A DNA stretch of 64,000 nucleotides from Caballeronia sp. dw_276 (lineage in GTDB: Bacteria; Pseudomonadota; Gammaproteobacteria; Burkholderiales; Burkholderiaceae): contig NZ_JAAVUV010000001.1 of NCBI RefSeq assembly GCF_018449635.1, positions 124,001 to 188,000 of the forward strand, read 5' to 3'. The translations under genes and the position numbers were made by a program. The first letter of the stretch is position 1. The number at the start of each line of letters is the position of its first letter. The notes below the pieces were generated by a model. It saw only the letters and a program-made list of their open reading frames with translations. It was not told the origin of the DNA and did no database searches. Positions 8,648 through 16,918 of this stretch are shown piece by piece.

Positions 8648-9486
8648 GCGCTGAATTTATCGATGCGCATCAGCATTTTTGGGATCCATCGCGCGGCGAC
8701 TATGGCTGGTTGACGCCTGAGTTGAGCGGGTTGTATCGCGTGTTTGGTCCCGATGACTTGAAGCCGCTTCGCGAAGCGGCGAACGTTGCGCGGACGGTCG
8801 TCGTCCAGGCGGCGCAGACTGTGGATGAGACACGTTATCTGCTCGATCTTGCGCGTAACGATTCATCCATCGCGAGTGTAGTGGGATGGGTCCCGCTCGA
8901 CGCGCCCAACGCGGCCCGATTGATCGACGAATTAGCGCACGAACCGAAGTTCAAAGCCGTGCGCCCGATGCTTCAGGACCTTCCAGATGATCGCTGGATC
9001 GAGAATCCCGCATTGACGCCGGCAATCCATGCGCTGATCAAAAACGATCTTGCTTTTGATGCCCTGATCTTCCCGCGCCACGTTGCATCGCTGAAGATTT
9101 TTGCAGAGCGTTTCCCCGACCTGCGAATCGTCATCGATCACGGTGCGAAACCGCAAATCAAGGACGGCGACGCCGGGTGGCAAATCTGGGCAGATGGCAT
9201 TGCAGAACTGGCTGCGTTGCCTCAAGGATTGCGCTGCAAGCTCTCGGGCCTTGCGACCGAAGCCGCGCCCGGCTGGACGACGGCGACGCTCAAACCATAC
9301 GTCGATCATCTTCTCAAGCACTTTGGCTCGGATCGCCTCATGTGGGGAAGCGACTGGCCGGTGCTCAATCTGAACGGTGACTATGCAAGATGGAATGACG
9401 CAGCGCGGCAATTGACGTTGCATCTGGATGCAGCGCAACAGCAAGCAATTTTCGGCGACACCGCGAAGACGTTCTACCGTTTATAA
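8644..9486 (+). CDS. Amidohydrolase-family lactonase (probable L-fucono-1,5-lactonase)
   Basis: A 280-residue COG3618-type amidohydrolase. It begins FIDAHQHFWDP, the HxH metal motif of the family, and ends with the diagnostic MWGSDWPVLNL (catalytic Asp). The best-known members hydrolyse L-fucono-, L-rhamnono- or 2-pyrone-4,6-dicarboxylate lactones; next to an aldose dehydrogenase and an aldonate dehydratase, hydrolysis of L-fuconolactone is the likely role. The start overlaps the previous stop by four bases. The next gene begins 213 bases further on, a longer gap that might contain a second promoter. Confidence 0.85.
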   Translation: MSAEFIDAHQHFWDPSRGDYGWLTPELSGLYRVFGPDDLKPLREAANVARTVVVQAAQTVDETRYLLDLARNDSSIASVVGWVPLDAPNAARLIDELAHEPKFKAVRPMLQDLPDDRWIENPALTPAIHALIKNDLAFDALIFPRHVASLKIFAERFPDLRIVIDHGAKPQIKDGDAGWQIWADGIAELAALPQGLRCKLSGLATEAAPGWTTATLKPYVDHLLKHFGSDRLMWGSDWPVLNLNGDYARWNDAARQLTLHLDAAQQQAIFGDTAKTFYRL

Positions 9487-9699
9487 GACATGAAGAATCG
9501 GCACGGTATACGCGGAATTTCGCATCAGCAATCGCAACGAAAGCCGGGAATGGTAAAAAGATGTGTCGCGTGAATGCTATGGTTCTGGTTCTATCGCACG
9601 ATATTTGAAACGCCGCTCCCGGCGAACCTTGGCCACAAGCGGGCCATACCGAACACCTTATCAACCGAATCAAAACCTGAAACTGAAGGATCACTCACG

Positions 9700-10548
9700 A
9701 TGAAACTGCTGCGCTTTGGGCCGAACGGTCAGGAAAAACCGGGTTTGCTGGATCAGAACGGCAAGATTCGCGACTTGTCGGGTGTCGTTGACGACATCGC
9801 CGGCGAAACACTATCCGACGCCACGCTCGCGAAACTCCGCGCAATCGATCCATCCACGCTGCCCGAAGTGACGGGCGAACCGCGCATCGGCCCTTGCGTT
9901 GCACGCGTGGGCAAGTTCGTGTGTATCGGCTTGAATTACGCCGATCACGCCGCGGAATCCAACCTGCCGGTTCCGACCGAACCGGTGCTGTTCGGCAAGT
10001 GGACGAGCGCCATTTGCGGTCCGAACGACAACATCGAAATTCCGCGTGCATCGAAAAAGACCGACTGGGAAGTCGAGCTCGGCGTGGTGATCGGCAAGCA
10101 CGCGAAGTACGTCAGCGAAGCGGACGCGCTGGATTACGTGGCCGGCTATTGCGTAATCAACGACGTTTCCGAGCGCGAATGGCAGATCGAGCATGGCACG
10201 CAATGGGATAAGGGCAAGGGATTTGATACCTTCGGCCCGATCGGTCCGTGGCTCGTTACAAAGGACGAAATCGCCGATGTACAGCATCTCGACATGTGGC
10301 TGGAAGTCGACGGACATCGTTATCAGAACGGCAACACCAAGACGATGGTTTTCGGCGTCGCGGAACTGGTGGCGTATCTGTCGAAGGTGATGAGCCTGCA
10401 GCCGGGCGATGTCATCTCCACCGGCACGCCTCCGGGCGTGGGAATGGGCGTGAAACCCGCGCCGGTATATCTCAAGGCAGGCCAGACGGTTCGCCTTGGC
10501 ATCCAGGGTCTGGGCGAACAGCAACAAACCACGGTCGACGCAAAGTAA
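9700..10548 (+). CDS. Fumarylacetoacetate hydrolase family protein (probable 2,4-diketo-3-deoxy-L-fuconate hydrolase)
   Basis: A 282-residue FAH-family enzyme with the conserved metal/active-site segments CIGLNYADHAAE, DWEVELGVVIG (metal-binding Glu residues) and DVSEREWQ, and the GDVISTGTPPGVG loop. In the non-phosphorylative L-fucose/L-rhamnose routes such enzymes cleave 2,4-diketo-3-deoxy acids to pyruvate and lactate. The short-chain dehydrogenase that should make the 2,4-diketo acid is not in this window. Start chosen at ATG 9700, where the conserved MKLLRFG begins and AAGGA precedes by about 10 bases. A strong terminator follows. Confidence 0.84.
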   Translation: MKLLRFGPNGQEKPGLLDQNGKIRDLSGVVDDIAGETLSDATLAKLRAIDPSTLPEVTGEPRIGPCVARVGKFVCIGLNYADHAAESNLPVPTEPVLFGKWTSAICGPNDNIEIPRASKKTDWEVELGVVIGKHAKYVSEADALDYVAGYCVINDVSEREWQIEHGTQWDKGKGFDTFGPIGPWLVTKDEIADVQHLDMWLEVDGHRYQNGNTKTMVFGVAELVAYLSKVMSLQPGDVISTGTPPGVGMGVKPAPVYLKAGQTVRLGIQGLGEQQQTTVDAK

Positions 10549-10568
10549 GCGCGAACCGATAAAAGAAA

Positions 10569-10606
10569 GGGGCCGTTCCAGCATAAGTTGGAACGGCCCC
10601 TTGTTC
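10569..10606 (+). terminator. Rho-independent terminator of the sugar-acid operon (probably bidirectional)
   Basis: GGGGCCGTTCCA (10569-10580) and TGGAACGGCCCC (10589-10600) form a perfect 12-base-pair stem with an 8-base loop, followed by TTGTTCGTTTT on the plus strand and, on the minus strand, by a CTTTCTTTT stretch. It lies between convergent genes and would serve both. Confidence 0.88.
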
Positions 10607-10624
10607 GTTTTACCGCACAGATAG

Positions 10625-11065
10625 TCAGGCGCTGACCGGTTCCAGCTCCGCCGCCATTTCGCTGATCCGGTGAATCGTCCCTTGCGCGACTGCAACGAGG
10701 CGTTCCGTGCCGCCATCGGTGACATACACGTCGCATTGACATGTGGCCTGCGTCATTCCCGCGTAGATCACGCGCGCGCGGGCCAGCAATGTGCCCGATA
10801 CCGCTGGCCGCAAATAGTTGATTTTGTACTCGCCGGTGACCACCTTCGGACCCAGGCGCAGTGCGCCGGCGAAGGTCAGGGCGTTATCGACGAGATAACT
10901 CACCACGCCGCCGTGCACAAAACCATGTTGCTGCCTCAGTTCATCGCGGATGGTCAGACATAGGGTGAGACTCGTGGAGTCGACCTGCATGAGTTTCGTT
11001 CCCAGCAGGGCGCTAAACGGCTGCGCGTTCAACGCGCCCCGTGCGATATCGACAATTTCGGCCAT
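10625..11065 (-). CDS. PaaI-type hotdog-fold thioesterase
   Basis: A 146-residue hotdog-fold protein with the PaaI signature HGGVVSYLVDNALTFAGAL, in which the Asp is the usual catalytic residue, and the strand EYKINYLRPA. Such enzymes hydrolyse acyl- or aryl-CoA thioesters. I chose ATG 11065 (MAEIVDI) because AGGAG lies eight bases before it; the longer frame to 11152 has no support. The substrate cannot be told from neighbours. It shares the terminator at 10569-10600 with the sugar-acid operon. Confidence 0.85.
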   Translation of the reverse strand: MAEIVDIARGALNAQPFSALLGTKLMQVDSTSLTLCLTIRDELRQQHGFVHGGVVSYLVDNALTFAGALRLGPKVVTGEYKINYLRPAVSGTLLARARVIYAGMTQATCQCDVYVTDGGTERLVAVAQGTIHRISEMAAELEPVSA

Positions 11066-11276
11066 TCGGACACTCCTACATTTGGTTTCGGTCCAGTCAG
11101 CTTGAGTCCCACAATCCGCATCGGGGCGAGCGCCGTCGTCGCGGTCCTGCAAAGGACTGTAGGTAGTGCATGTCCACTGCGCAAGGACGATCTCGAATTC
11201 GCGGACAAATTACCGGTTTAAACGTGATTTATCAGCGGCTTGAATCCAAAGCAGCGGTTTTTCCGGCTGAAATGCA

Positions 11277-11305
11277 AAACGCCTCGCGTGAATGGCGAGG
11301 CGTTT
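11277..11305 (-). terminator. Terminator of the AGE-family gene
   Basis: AAACGCCTCGC (11277-11287) and GCGAGGCGTTT (11295-11305) form an 11-base-pair stem with a 7-base loop. It lies 26 bases past the stop at 11332, and on the minus strand it is followed by a TTTTGCATTT tract. Confidence 0.75.
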
Positions 11306-11331
11306 GAACACGTCAAGACGACGCTGAAGTT

Positions 11332-12447
11332 TCAAGGCAACGCGTCGTACGCGGTCGCGAGATGGTAGGGCGTGGTCGAAGGCATTTCGGCACGCACGAT
11401 GACGCCATCGGCCGTCTGGCTTTCAATCCATCCGTTCGGCCGAAGGAAACGCTTTGTGAAGCGTTCGATCTGGGCGGGTAACTGCGCGCGCACCTCAGCG
11501 CCGGAATGCGTGGCGAGCGCGCGCAGATATTCGGTCTGCGCCCAGATACGTTGCGTCGAATCGATAACACCGCCGCGCTCATCGACCGATGCAGCCACGC
11601 CGCCCGTCACCGGATCCACGCCGGTTTGCTGCACGAAATTGAACGCGCGGAACAACGCCCGGTTCAGCCCAGCCGCTTTGAAAGCCGCGTGTGCGCTACC
11701 TTCCACCAAAAACAGCCATTCGAATTGATGCCCGGGTTCAAGCCAGTTGTTGGCGCTCCCAATCGGCAATTCGGCGATGCACCCCGTTTCCTGGTGCACA
11801 AAAGCACGCGCGACAGCCGCGCCGAGCTTTTCCAGACGATGATCGAAGACCGCGAAGCCCGTGGTTTGACGCGCGGCAAGCCACGCTTCGGTCAGGTGCA
11901 TCAACGGATTTTGCAGCGGCGAATTGAGCGAGACGGAAAAGTCTTCGCTCATCGCGGCATGGAACAGATTGCCTTCGGCGCTCATCTGCCGTTCGATGAT
12001 CGCCGAGGTCTCTTCCAGCGTCGCCAACGCTTTTTGCGCGGCAGCGGGCGACGCGTGACGGGCGTATTCCGCGCACGCAAAAATCACGAACGCGTGCGTA
12101 TAGAGGTCCTTGTGGCGCTCGTGCGGCGCGCCAACAGCATCGACGCTATAGAACCAACCGCCGTTTTTTCTGTCCTGAAAATAGGTCAGAAGCGAATCGA
12201 ACAGCGTATCGGCGTGGCCAATGTCCCCCGCGTGCGCGAACACGAACAACTGCCGGGCGCATGCCATGGCGCGGTATCGATGTGCGGGCACGGGCGTTAC
12301 GCCATCCTTGGCGACGGCTTCGTAAGCGAGACGCATCGCTGGATTGAAGCCCGGTCCGCGCCAGATAGGCAGTACGACGCGCTCATAATGCGCCTTCAGG
12401 GTCGCGCCGGTCGGGGGTGTTCCAGCAGTGAAATCTGGGTCGTGCAT
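11332..12447 (-). CDS. AGE-family sugar epimerase/isomerase (N-acylglucosamine 2-epimerase / mannose isomerase-like)
   Basis: A 371-residue protein of the (alpha/alpha)6-barrel AGE superfamily: RMACARQLFVFAHA, the GGWFYSVD turn, KDLYTHAFVIFACAEYAR with the catalytic-type His, and GHQFEWLFL and QTEYLRALA segments. Family members are N-acetylglucosamine 2-epimerases, mannose/fructose isomerases (YihS type) and cellobiose epimerases; the sequence alone does not choose, though monosaccharide isomerisation fits the 371-residue length. It stands alone with its own terminator. Confidence 0.82.
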   Translation of the reverse strand: MHDPDFTAGTPPTGATLKAHYERVVLPIWRGPGFNPAMRLAYEAVAKDGVTPVPAHRYRAMACARQLFVFAHAGDIGHADTLFDSLLTYFQDRKNGGWFYSVDAVGAPHERHKDLYTHAFVIFACAEYARHASPAAAQKALATLEETSAIIERQMSAEGNLFHAAMSEDFSVSLNSPLQNPLMHLTEAWLAARQTTGFAVFDHRLEKLGAAVARAFVHQETGCIAELPIGSANNWLEPGHQFEWLFLVEGSAHAAFKAAGLNRALFRAFNFVQQTGVDPVTGGVAASVDERGGVIDSTQRIWAQTEYLRALATHSGAEVRAQLPAQIERFTKRFLRPNGWIESQTADGVIVRAEMPSTTPYHLATAYDALP

Positions 12448-12608
12448 ACGGCTTTATCGATGATGGTTGAGCCCGGCGGCGCTCGCCACCGGACGCGGGC
12501 ACCAAGGATAAATCAAAACGGCCGCTTGCCGGACCATCATCGACGCGCGAAGGCCCTCGCGGACACATTGCGGCCACCATAAAACGCATTCTAAGGAGAA
12601 AACCACTC

Positions 12609-13292
12609 ATGTTAGGCAATATGGAACTCATCGCGCGGCTCATCCTGGCCGCCGCGCTCGGCAGCGTGATCGGCTTCGAGCGGGAGCGGCTGTCGTGGGC
12701 GGCCGGGCTGCGCACGCACATGCTCGTGTGCGTTGGATCGACGCTCATCATGATTGTCTCGGCGTTCGGTTTCGCCGATGTCCTCGGCGGCGATCACATC
12801 GTCCTCGACCCGTCGCGGATCGCGGCGCAGGTCGTGTCAGGGATTGGCTTTCTCGGCGCGGGCTCCATTCTGCTGCGCGGCGAGATCATCCGCGGTCTCA
12901 CGACGGCAGCGAGTCTGTGGTCGGTCGCCGCGATCGGGCTCGCCGTCGGCGGCGGGCTCTACACCGCGTCGATAGCTGCAACCATCATCATCCTGATCAT
13001 TCTTGCGGGCATCAAACCGCTCGAGCGGCGGTTCATATCGGTGAAACAGCGGCGTCAGCTGACGCTGCTCGTGGATCGCGGCACGCTGAATTTTCACGCG
13101 CTGCACGAGGCGCTGGGCGCGGGCAGCGTGCGGGTAAAGCAGTTCGTCGTGCAGCAAAGCGATGATTCCGCCGACCTGGATGAAGTGCAGATATCGCTGT
13201 CGCGAGTGTCGGCGGCGGAATATCAGGCGATTTGCGCACGGCTGCGCGCCCTTGAAACCGTGCGTGAATTCAAGGAAGAGGGCGCAATGTAG
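12609..13292 (+). CDS. MgtC/SapB family inner-membrane protein
   Basis: A 227-residue protein with about four to five membrane segments in residues 1-140 and the family hallmark GSVIGFERERLSWAAGLRTH, followed by GIGFLGAGSILLRG and GLTTAASLW. The soluble C-terminal region (from about 145) resembles the ACT-like domain of longer MgtC proteins. MgtC proteins are linked to growth at low magnesium and, in pathogens, to survival in macrophages; a direct transport role is doubtful. A good ribosome site (AAGGAGAA) precedes the start. Confidence 0.87.
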   Translation: MLGNMELIARLILAAALGSVIGFERERLSWAAGLRTHMLVCVGSTLIMIVSAFGFADVLGGDHIVLDPSRIAAQVVSGIGFLGAGSILLRGEIIRGLTTAASLWSVAAIGLAVGGGLYTASIAATIIILIILAGIKPLERRFISVKQRRQLTLLVDRGTLNFHALHEALGAGSVRVKQFVVQQSDDSADLDEVQISLSRVSAAEYQAICARLRALETVREFKEEGAM

Positions 13293-13431
13293 TCATGCGG
13301 TCGCCGAAATAATCGGCACCGGCGTGCGACAATGCGCGCTCAAAAAATCCAGCAGACGTTTGGCGCCAGGCCGCTTATTGGCGGCGGTGGTCGCTCGCTT
13401 CGCTTTCAGCGTTGTAGTTCATCCTCGACTT

Positions 13432-13833
13432 ATGCCCGATTCCGTTGTAAATCCCGCCCGTTCGAGTGAACCCGCTCCTTCAGCCGATGACCCCGCTATC
13501 GGCCAGCCTCGCTCAGTCCGGCCGGCACAGCGCGACGCGACGCCAAACCCCGCGCCATACGGCGCTCCGACGCTCGATCTGTTTGCCGAAGATGCCGAGC
13601 GTGCCACGCTCCAGGCGTTGAACACGGACATTCGGCAGGCCACGCTCCCGGGATTCGAACTGCCCGATGTGTTCATGGCGGCCGTTTCGGCGGCATCAGC
13701 CTTGCCGGCTACGGCACGGCGCGGGGCTGCATCGGACGATACTGGCGCGTGTGCTTTTCCTGATGGCGCCGCCAGCGCGAACCCAGTGCCGACGCTCGAC
13801 CTCTTGTTCGATGAGCCGGCCGCCGAATCTTGA
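13432..13833 (+). CDS. Hypothetical Pro/Ala-rich protein with repeated LDLF-type motifs
   Basis: A 133-residue protein with no recognised domain. It is rich in Pro, Ala and Ser, probably disordered, and contains PTLDLFAEDAE (about residues 44-54), ATLPGFELPD in the middle and PTLDLLFDEPA at the extreme C-terminus. The LDLF element resembles the beta-sliding-clamp-binding consensus QL[SD]LF, but that is speculation. I used ATG 13432; an upstream GTG at 13324 is also in frame, and no ribosome site is obvious. Codon use looks coding (high third-position GC) but confidence is moderate. Confidence 0.5.
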   Translation: MPDSVVNPARSSEPAPSADDPAIGQPRSVRPAQRDATPNPAPYGAPTLDLFAEDAERATLQALNTDIRQATLPGFELPDVFMAAVSAASALPATARRGAASDDTGACAFPDGAASANPVPTLDLLFDEPAAES

Positions 13834-14017
13834 CATGGTCTCCTGGCGACCATTAAATCGAGCCCCAATTTTGCCCTCATGCGAAGCGGCGATCGAATCC
13901 GGTAACACCTACTGATTTCAAGCCAAGCTCCTGAAACAAACGTTGCTAAAACGCATTGATGTAGAAAAACTACGAGAAAAATGTTGCGTTGCGCTAGGAA
14001 TCGATCAGTGGAAACCC

Positions 14018-14023
14018 TATAAT
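14018..14023 (+). promoter_or_regulatory. Candidate -10 element for the DUF3563-like small gene
   Basis: A perfect TATAAT lies 43 bases before the ATG at 14067. The best -35 at 17-base spacing is TAGGAA (13995-14000), only three of six matches, so the promoter is suggested but not certain. Confidence 0.4.
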
Positions 14024-14066
14024 GATGCCTAAGGGATAACCCTGAACCAACCCACTGGAGTCCGAC

Positions 14067-14219
14067 ATGAGCTACCTCTTCGCATTGCTGCAAAAAATCG
14101 CATCGCTGTTCGAATCGCCGCACCTTCCCATGGATTCGGACTACTCGTACCAAGCCCGTCAACGCGAAGCAGAGCGCGTTCGGAAGGCACGTGGTACGGT
14201 TTTCGGAATTCGTCTGTGA
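14067..14219 (+). CDS. Small 50-residue protein, DUF3563-like
   Basis: The frame MSYLFALLQKIASLFES... starts six bases after CTGGAG and ends at TGA 14217-14219. A hydrophobic/amphipathic N-terminal helix is followed by a short Tyr- and Arg-rich region. The start recalls DUF3563-family small proteins common in Burkholderiales, though the typical YLxxAxDxxDLERR motif is only weakly present (YSYQARQREAERVRKA). Function unknown. A consensus TATAAT lies upstream. It is too short for standard gene finders. Confidence 0.6.
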   Translation: MSYLFALLQKIASLFESPHLPMDSDYSYQARQREAERVRKARGTVFGIRL

Positions 14220-14824
14220 GCTGTCGTGAAAGCAGCGCGGGCTGCGTAGAAAAATAGATCGTTTTATTGGTTTTAGCTTGACATCTGTTTTTCGTAGTGC
14301 AGCTCGCCTGTTTTCTCAAGTTTGACGTTCTGTAGTTTTTCTAGCTTAAATTATTTTACCGATAGACCGTCGTTCCGGGTCAATCGTCGCCCAAGCATCT
14401 GCTGTCTTCGTTGTCCTATAGCGCCACTGCGCGCGTCTTCGTTTGCCCTCCCTCGCGTTCGCTGCCCACGATCGAACCCGGCATGCACATTACAAATCAA
14501 TAACTTCGCATGTAGTTGAAAAGCGTTCGTAATGAACGGCTTGCCAGAGCGGTGTTCCATATTTTCGTTGCTTACATAGCGCACGACAAAACCCCTTGCG
14601 ACGCCATTTCCGATGCGGCTTAAAAACGAATCCAATCAGTGGCTTACCAAGTCAGTAGCGGAGATTTGGTAATGCGCGCGATTGATACGAACACTTACAA
14701 GCGCTCACGTCGTGCAATCTGCCGCATGGCTACAGTGTTCTCAACGACGCGGCACTGACGGCACAACGGCCAGTTCCACCGCGCGTCTTTAAAGATGATT
14801 CAAGCTGAACATGGGAGAACAGTC
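14220..14824. other. Non-coding, AT-richer intergenic stretch
   Basis: No convincing gene in 605 bases; the open frames here lack ribosome sites and conserved motifs. The base composition is visibly richer in A and T than the surroundings. TTACCAA (14644-14650) and TTGGTAA (14666-14672) form an inverted repeat with a 15-base centre that could be a regulator site for the secreted protein gene at 14825. Confidence 0.5.
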
Positions 14825-15127
14825 ATGAAAACCTCACGCACGATCATTGCCGCCATGCTCGCCGGCGGCGCGCTGATGACCGCTACGGCCGCATTCGCTC
14901 AAGTCGACAACGGCATGATTCACGGACCGGCAGTCCAACAAAACTACGGCGAGCCGCACATGATGAAAACCGCCGTGGTCATCAATCTGGGCTGGCACGG
15001 CGACCGTTACTGGGACGGACACCGTTATTGGCAGCGCGACGAATGGATGCGCCACCATCCGCACGATGCAGGTCCGCGCCATGCGCCGCCGCACGCTGAT
15101 CGCCACGACGATCATCGTCACGGCTAA
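14825..15127 (+). CDS. Small secreted His/Asp-rich protein
   Basis: A 100-residue protein with a clear signal peptide (MKTSRTIIAAMLAGGALMTATAAFA, cleavage after AFA) and a mature part ending in a His/Arg/Asp-rich tail (WMRHHPHDAGPRHAPPHADRHDD...). It resembles the short RcnB-like or HXXH-rich periplasmic proteins of Burkholderia; metal binding is plausible from composition but unproven. A GGGAG ribosome site precedes the start, and a clean terminator follows at 15164. Confidence 0.75.
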   Translation: MKTSRTIIAAMLAGGALMTATAAFAQVDNGMIHGPAVQQNYGEPHMMKTAVVINLGWHGDRYWDGHRYWQRDEWMRHHPHDAGPRHAPPHADRHDDHRHG

Positions 15128-15163
15128 CCGGATGGGTTGACGCCCGACCGCGTTGCGCGACGA

Positions 15164-15197
15164 AACCGGCTCGCTGAATAGGCAGCCGGTTTTTTTC
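15164..15197 (+). terminator. Rho-independent terminator after the secreted protein gene
   Basis: AACCGGCT (15164-15171) pairs with AGCCGGTT (15184-15191), 12-base loop, and is followed directly by a run of T (15190-15196). Confidence 0.85.
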
Positions 15198-15332
15198 GTC
15201 CCGAATCCGGCGCTTCGATTCACGTCATAGCCCATTTGGCCGAACCGCGTATTCGAGGCCGCTGCGCTATCCTAGCTGGCACGGGCGGGTGAACACGTCC
15301 CGCGAATTGGCTTGGAAAACAGCGGAGAAAAC

Positions 15333-16274
15333 TTGAATCAGATCACTATTGGCGTGGTGGGCAGCGGCCTGATGGGCGTCGGCATTGCAACACAAGCGGC
15401 GCTGCACGGCTACGCGACCATCGTCCATGACATCGATGCCGCGCGGCTGGCGTCGGTGCATGCAAAAGCAGAAGCGGTCCTCGACGAATTGATCGACGCC
15501 GGCGTGTTCCATGCGGACGATAAAGCTGGCGTGCTTGGGCGCATTGAAACCACCGAAAAGCTGGAGCGCGTGGCGACGGCGGGATTTATCGTGGAAGCGA
15601 TCCCCGAAGTGCTCGAACTAAAGAACCGGACCTACCGGGCGCTCGAGCCGCTATTGCGTGAGGACGCCATTTTTGCCAGCAACACCAGCGGTTTTCCGCC
15701 CGATCTCCTTGCGCAAGTGTTGCAGAACAAAGCGCGTTTTGTGATCGCGCACTTCTGGAATCCCCCGCATACCATCCCCCTCGTTGAAGTTGTACCGGGC
15801 ACCGAAACCGATCCTGAAGTCACGCGCCGCACCGCAGATTTGATGACGGCCATCGGCATGGAACCGGTTGTGCTGACCAAGGCAATTCCGGGCTTTGTCG
15901 GTAACCGATTGCAGTTTGCGGTGTTGCGCGAAGCGCTGGCTATTGTGAGGTCGGGCGCGGCGACCCCGGAAGTCGTGGATGCGGTCATGAAATCGTCGCT
16001 CGGCCGTCGATACGGCATGGTCGGGCCGCTGGAAAGCGCGGATCTAGGCGGGCTCGATACGCTGCTGGACATCGGCCTGCATCTCATGCCCGAGCTTGCA
16101 AAAGATGAAGACGCCCTGCAATTGATGCGCGAGCGCGTGGAAAAAGGTCATGTGGGCGTGCGCAGCGGGCAGGGCTTCTACGACTGGAACGACGCGCACC
16201 ACGCGCGCGTGAAGGCTGGGCGCAAGCGCCTGATTCACCACGTTGCAAAGAAATCCAGGAAGAACCATGAGTGA
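15333..16274 (+). CDS. 3-hydroxyacyl-CoA dehydrogenase family protein
   Basis: A 313-residue NAD-dependent enzyme: Rossmann motif GVVGSGLMGVGIA at the N-terminus, then EAIPEVLELK, ASNTSG and the catalytic His-Glu segment AHFWNPPHTIPLVEVV, and a C-terminal 3HCDH domain (GPLESADLGGLD, GQGFYDW). Relatives oxidise 3-hydroxyacyl-CoAs or, in some lines, other 3-hydroxy acids such as L-carnitine. The start is a TTG at 15333 preceded by GGAGA with five-base spacing; a TTG at 15312 is also in frame. Its end overlaps the flavin reductase start by eight bases, so the two are coupled. Confidence 0.82.
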   Translation: MNQITIGVVGSGLMGVGIATQAALHGYATIVHDIDAARLASVHAKAEAVLDELIDAGVFHADDKAGVLGRIETTEKLERVATAGFIVEAIPEVLELKNRTYRALEPLLREDAIFASNTSGFPPDLLAQVLQNKARFVIAHFWNPPHTIPLVEVVPGTETDPEVTRRTADLMTAIGMEPVVLTKAIPGFVGNRLQFAVLREALAIVRSGAATPEVVDAVMKSSLGRRYGMVGPLESADLGGLDTLLDIGLHLMPELAKDEDALQLMRERVEKGHVGVRSGQGFYDWNDAHHARVKAGRKRLIHHVAKKSRKNHE

Positions 16275-16899
16275 CAGCAGCAGCACCTCCGGCACGCATT
16301 TTTATCATCCTGACGAAGGACATCAGCTCCGCCATGATCCGTTCAAGGCAATCGTCGCGCCACGGGTCATCGGCTGGATTTCGAGTCGCGATACCGACGG
16401 TCGCGTGAACCTCGCGCCTTACAGCTTCTTTGGCGCGTTCGCAACGTTTCCCTACATCATTGGATTTTCGAGCGAGGGGTACAAGGACAGCATCAGGAAC
16501 ATCGAGGAGACCGGCGAGTTCGTGTGGAACCTCTCGAGCAGGCCGCTCGCCGAGCAAATGAACAAGACCTCGGCGCCTGTTTCGCATGAAACCGATGAGT
16601 TCGAACTCGCCGGACTGACCAAGGCGCGGGGCGTCAACGTCGCCGTGCCGCACGTGGCCGAATCCCCGGCCGCGCTCGAATGCAAGCTGCTGCAGATCAT
16701 CCGGTTGAAAGCGCTCGACGGCACGCCAATGAACAACTGGCTTGCACTTGGTCAGGTGGTCGGCGTTCATATCCGCCGCGAATTCCTGAAGGACGGCATC
16801 TTCGATACCGCCGCCGCGCAACCGATCATGCGTGCGGGGTATCGTGGGGATTACGCGGGCATCGGCGAAATGTTCGAGATGATCCGGCCGGCTTCGTAA
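16267..16899 (+). CDS. Flavin reductase-like (DIM6/NTAB) FMN-binding protein
   Basis: A 210-residue protein of the flavin-reductase-like split-barrel family: HDPFKAIVAPRVIGWISSRD, NLAPYSFFGAFATFPYIIGFSS, then KSRPLAEQMN-type and ESPAALECKLLQII segments. Members bind FMN and reduce flavin or act as oxygenase partners. It is translationally coupled to the 3-hydroxyacyl-CoA dehydrogenase gene, suggesting a shared catabolic step that cannot be named. ATG 16267 was chosen for this overlap and for a GGAAGAACC ribosome site. Confidence 0.82.
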   Translation: MSDSSSTSGTHFYHPDEGHQLRHDPFKAIVAPRVIGWISSRDTDGRVNLAPYSFFGAFATFPYIIGFSSEGYKDSIRNIEETGEFVWNLSSRPLAEQMNKTSAPVSHETDEFELAGLTKARGVNVAVPHVAESPAALECKLLQIIRLKALDGTPMNNWLALGQVVGVHIRREFLKDGIFDTAAAQPIMRAGYRGDYAGIGEMFEMIRPAS

Positions 16900-16918
16900 C
16901 CCGGCGGCCGGCGCATGG

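Noticed and set aside
14322..14635. Small overlapping frames in the gap before the secreted protein gene
   Set aside because: Low-complexity products, no ribosome sites and no motifs; the base composition looks non-coding.
16880..16915. GC-rich imperfect inverted repeat between the flavin reductase and chemoreceptor genes
   Set aside because: Imperfect pairing and no U-tract; simple GC-rich sequence can give this by chance.
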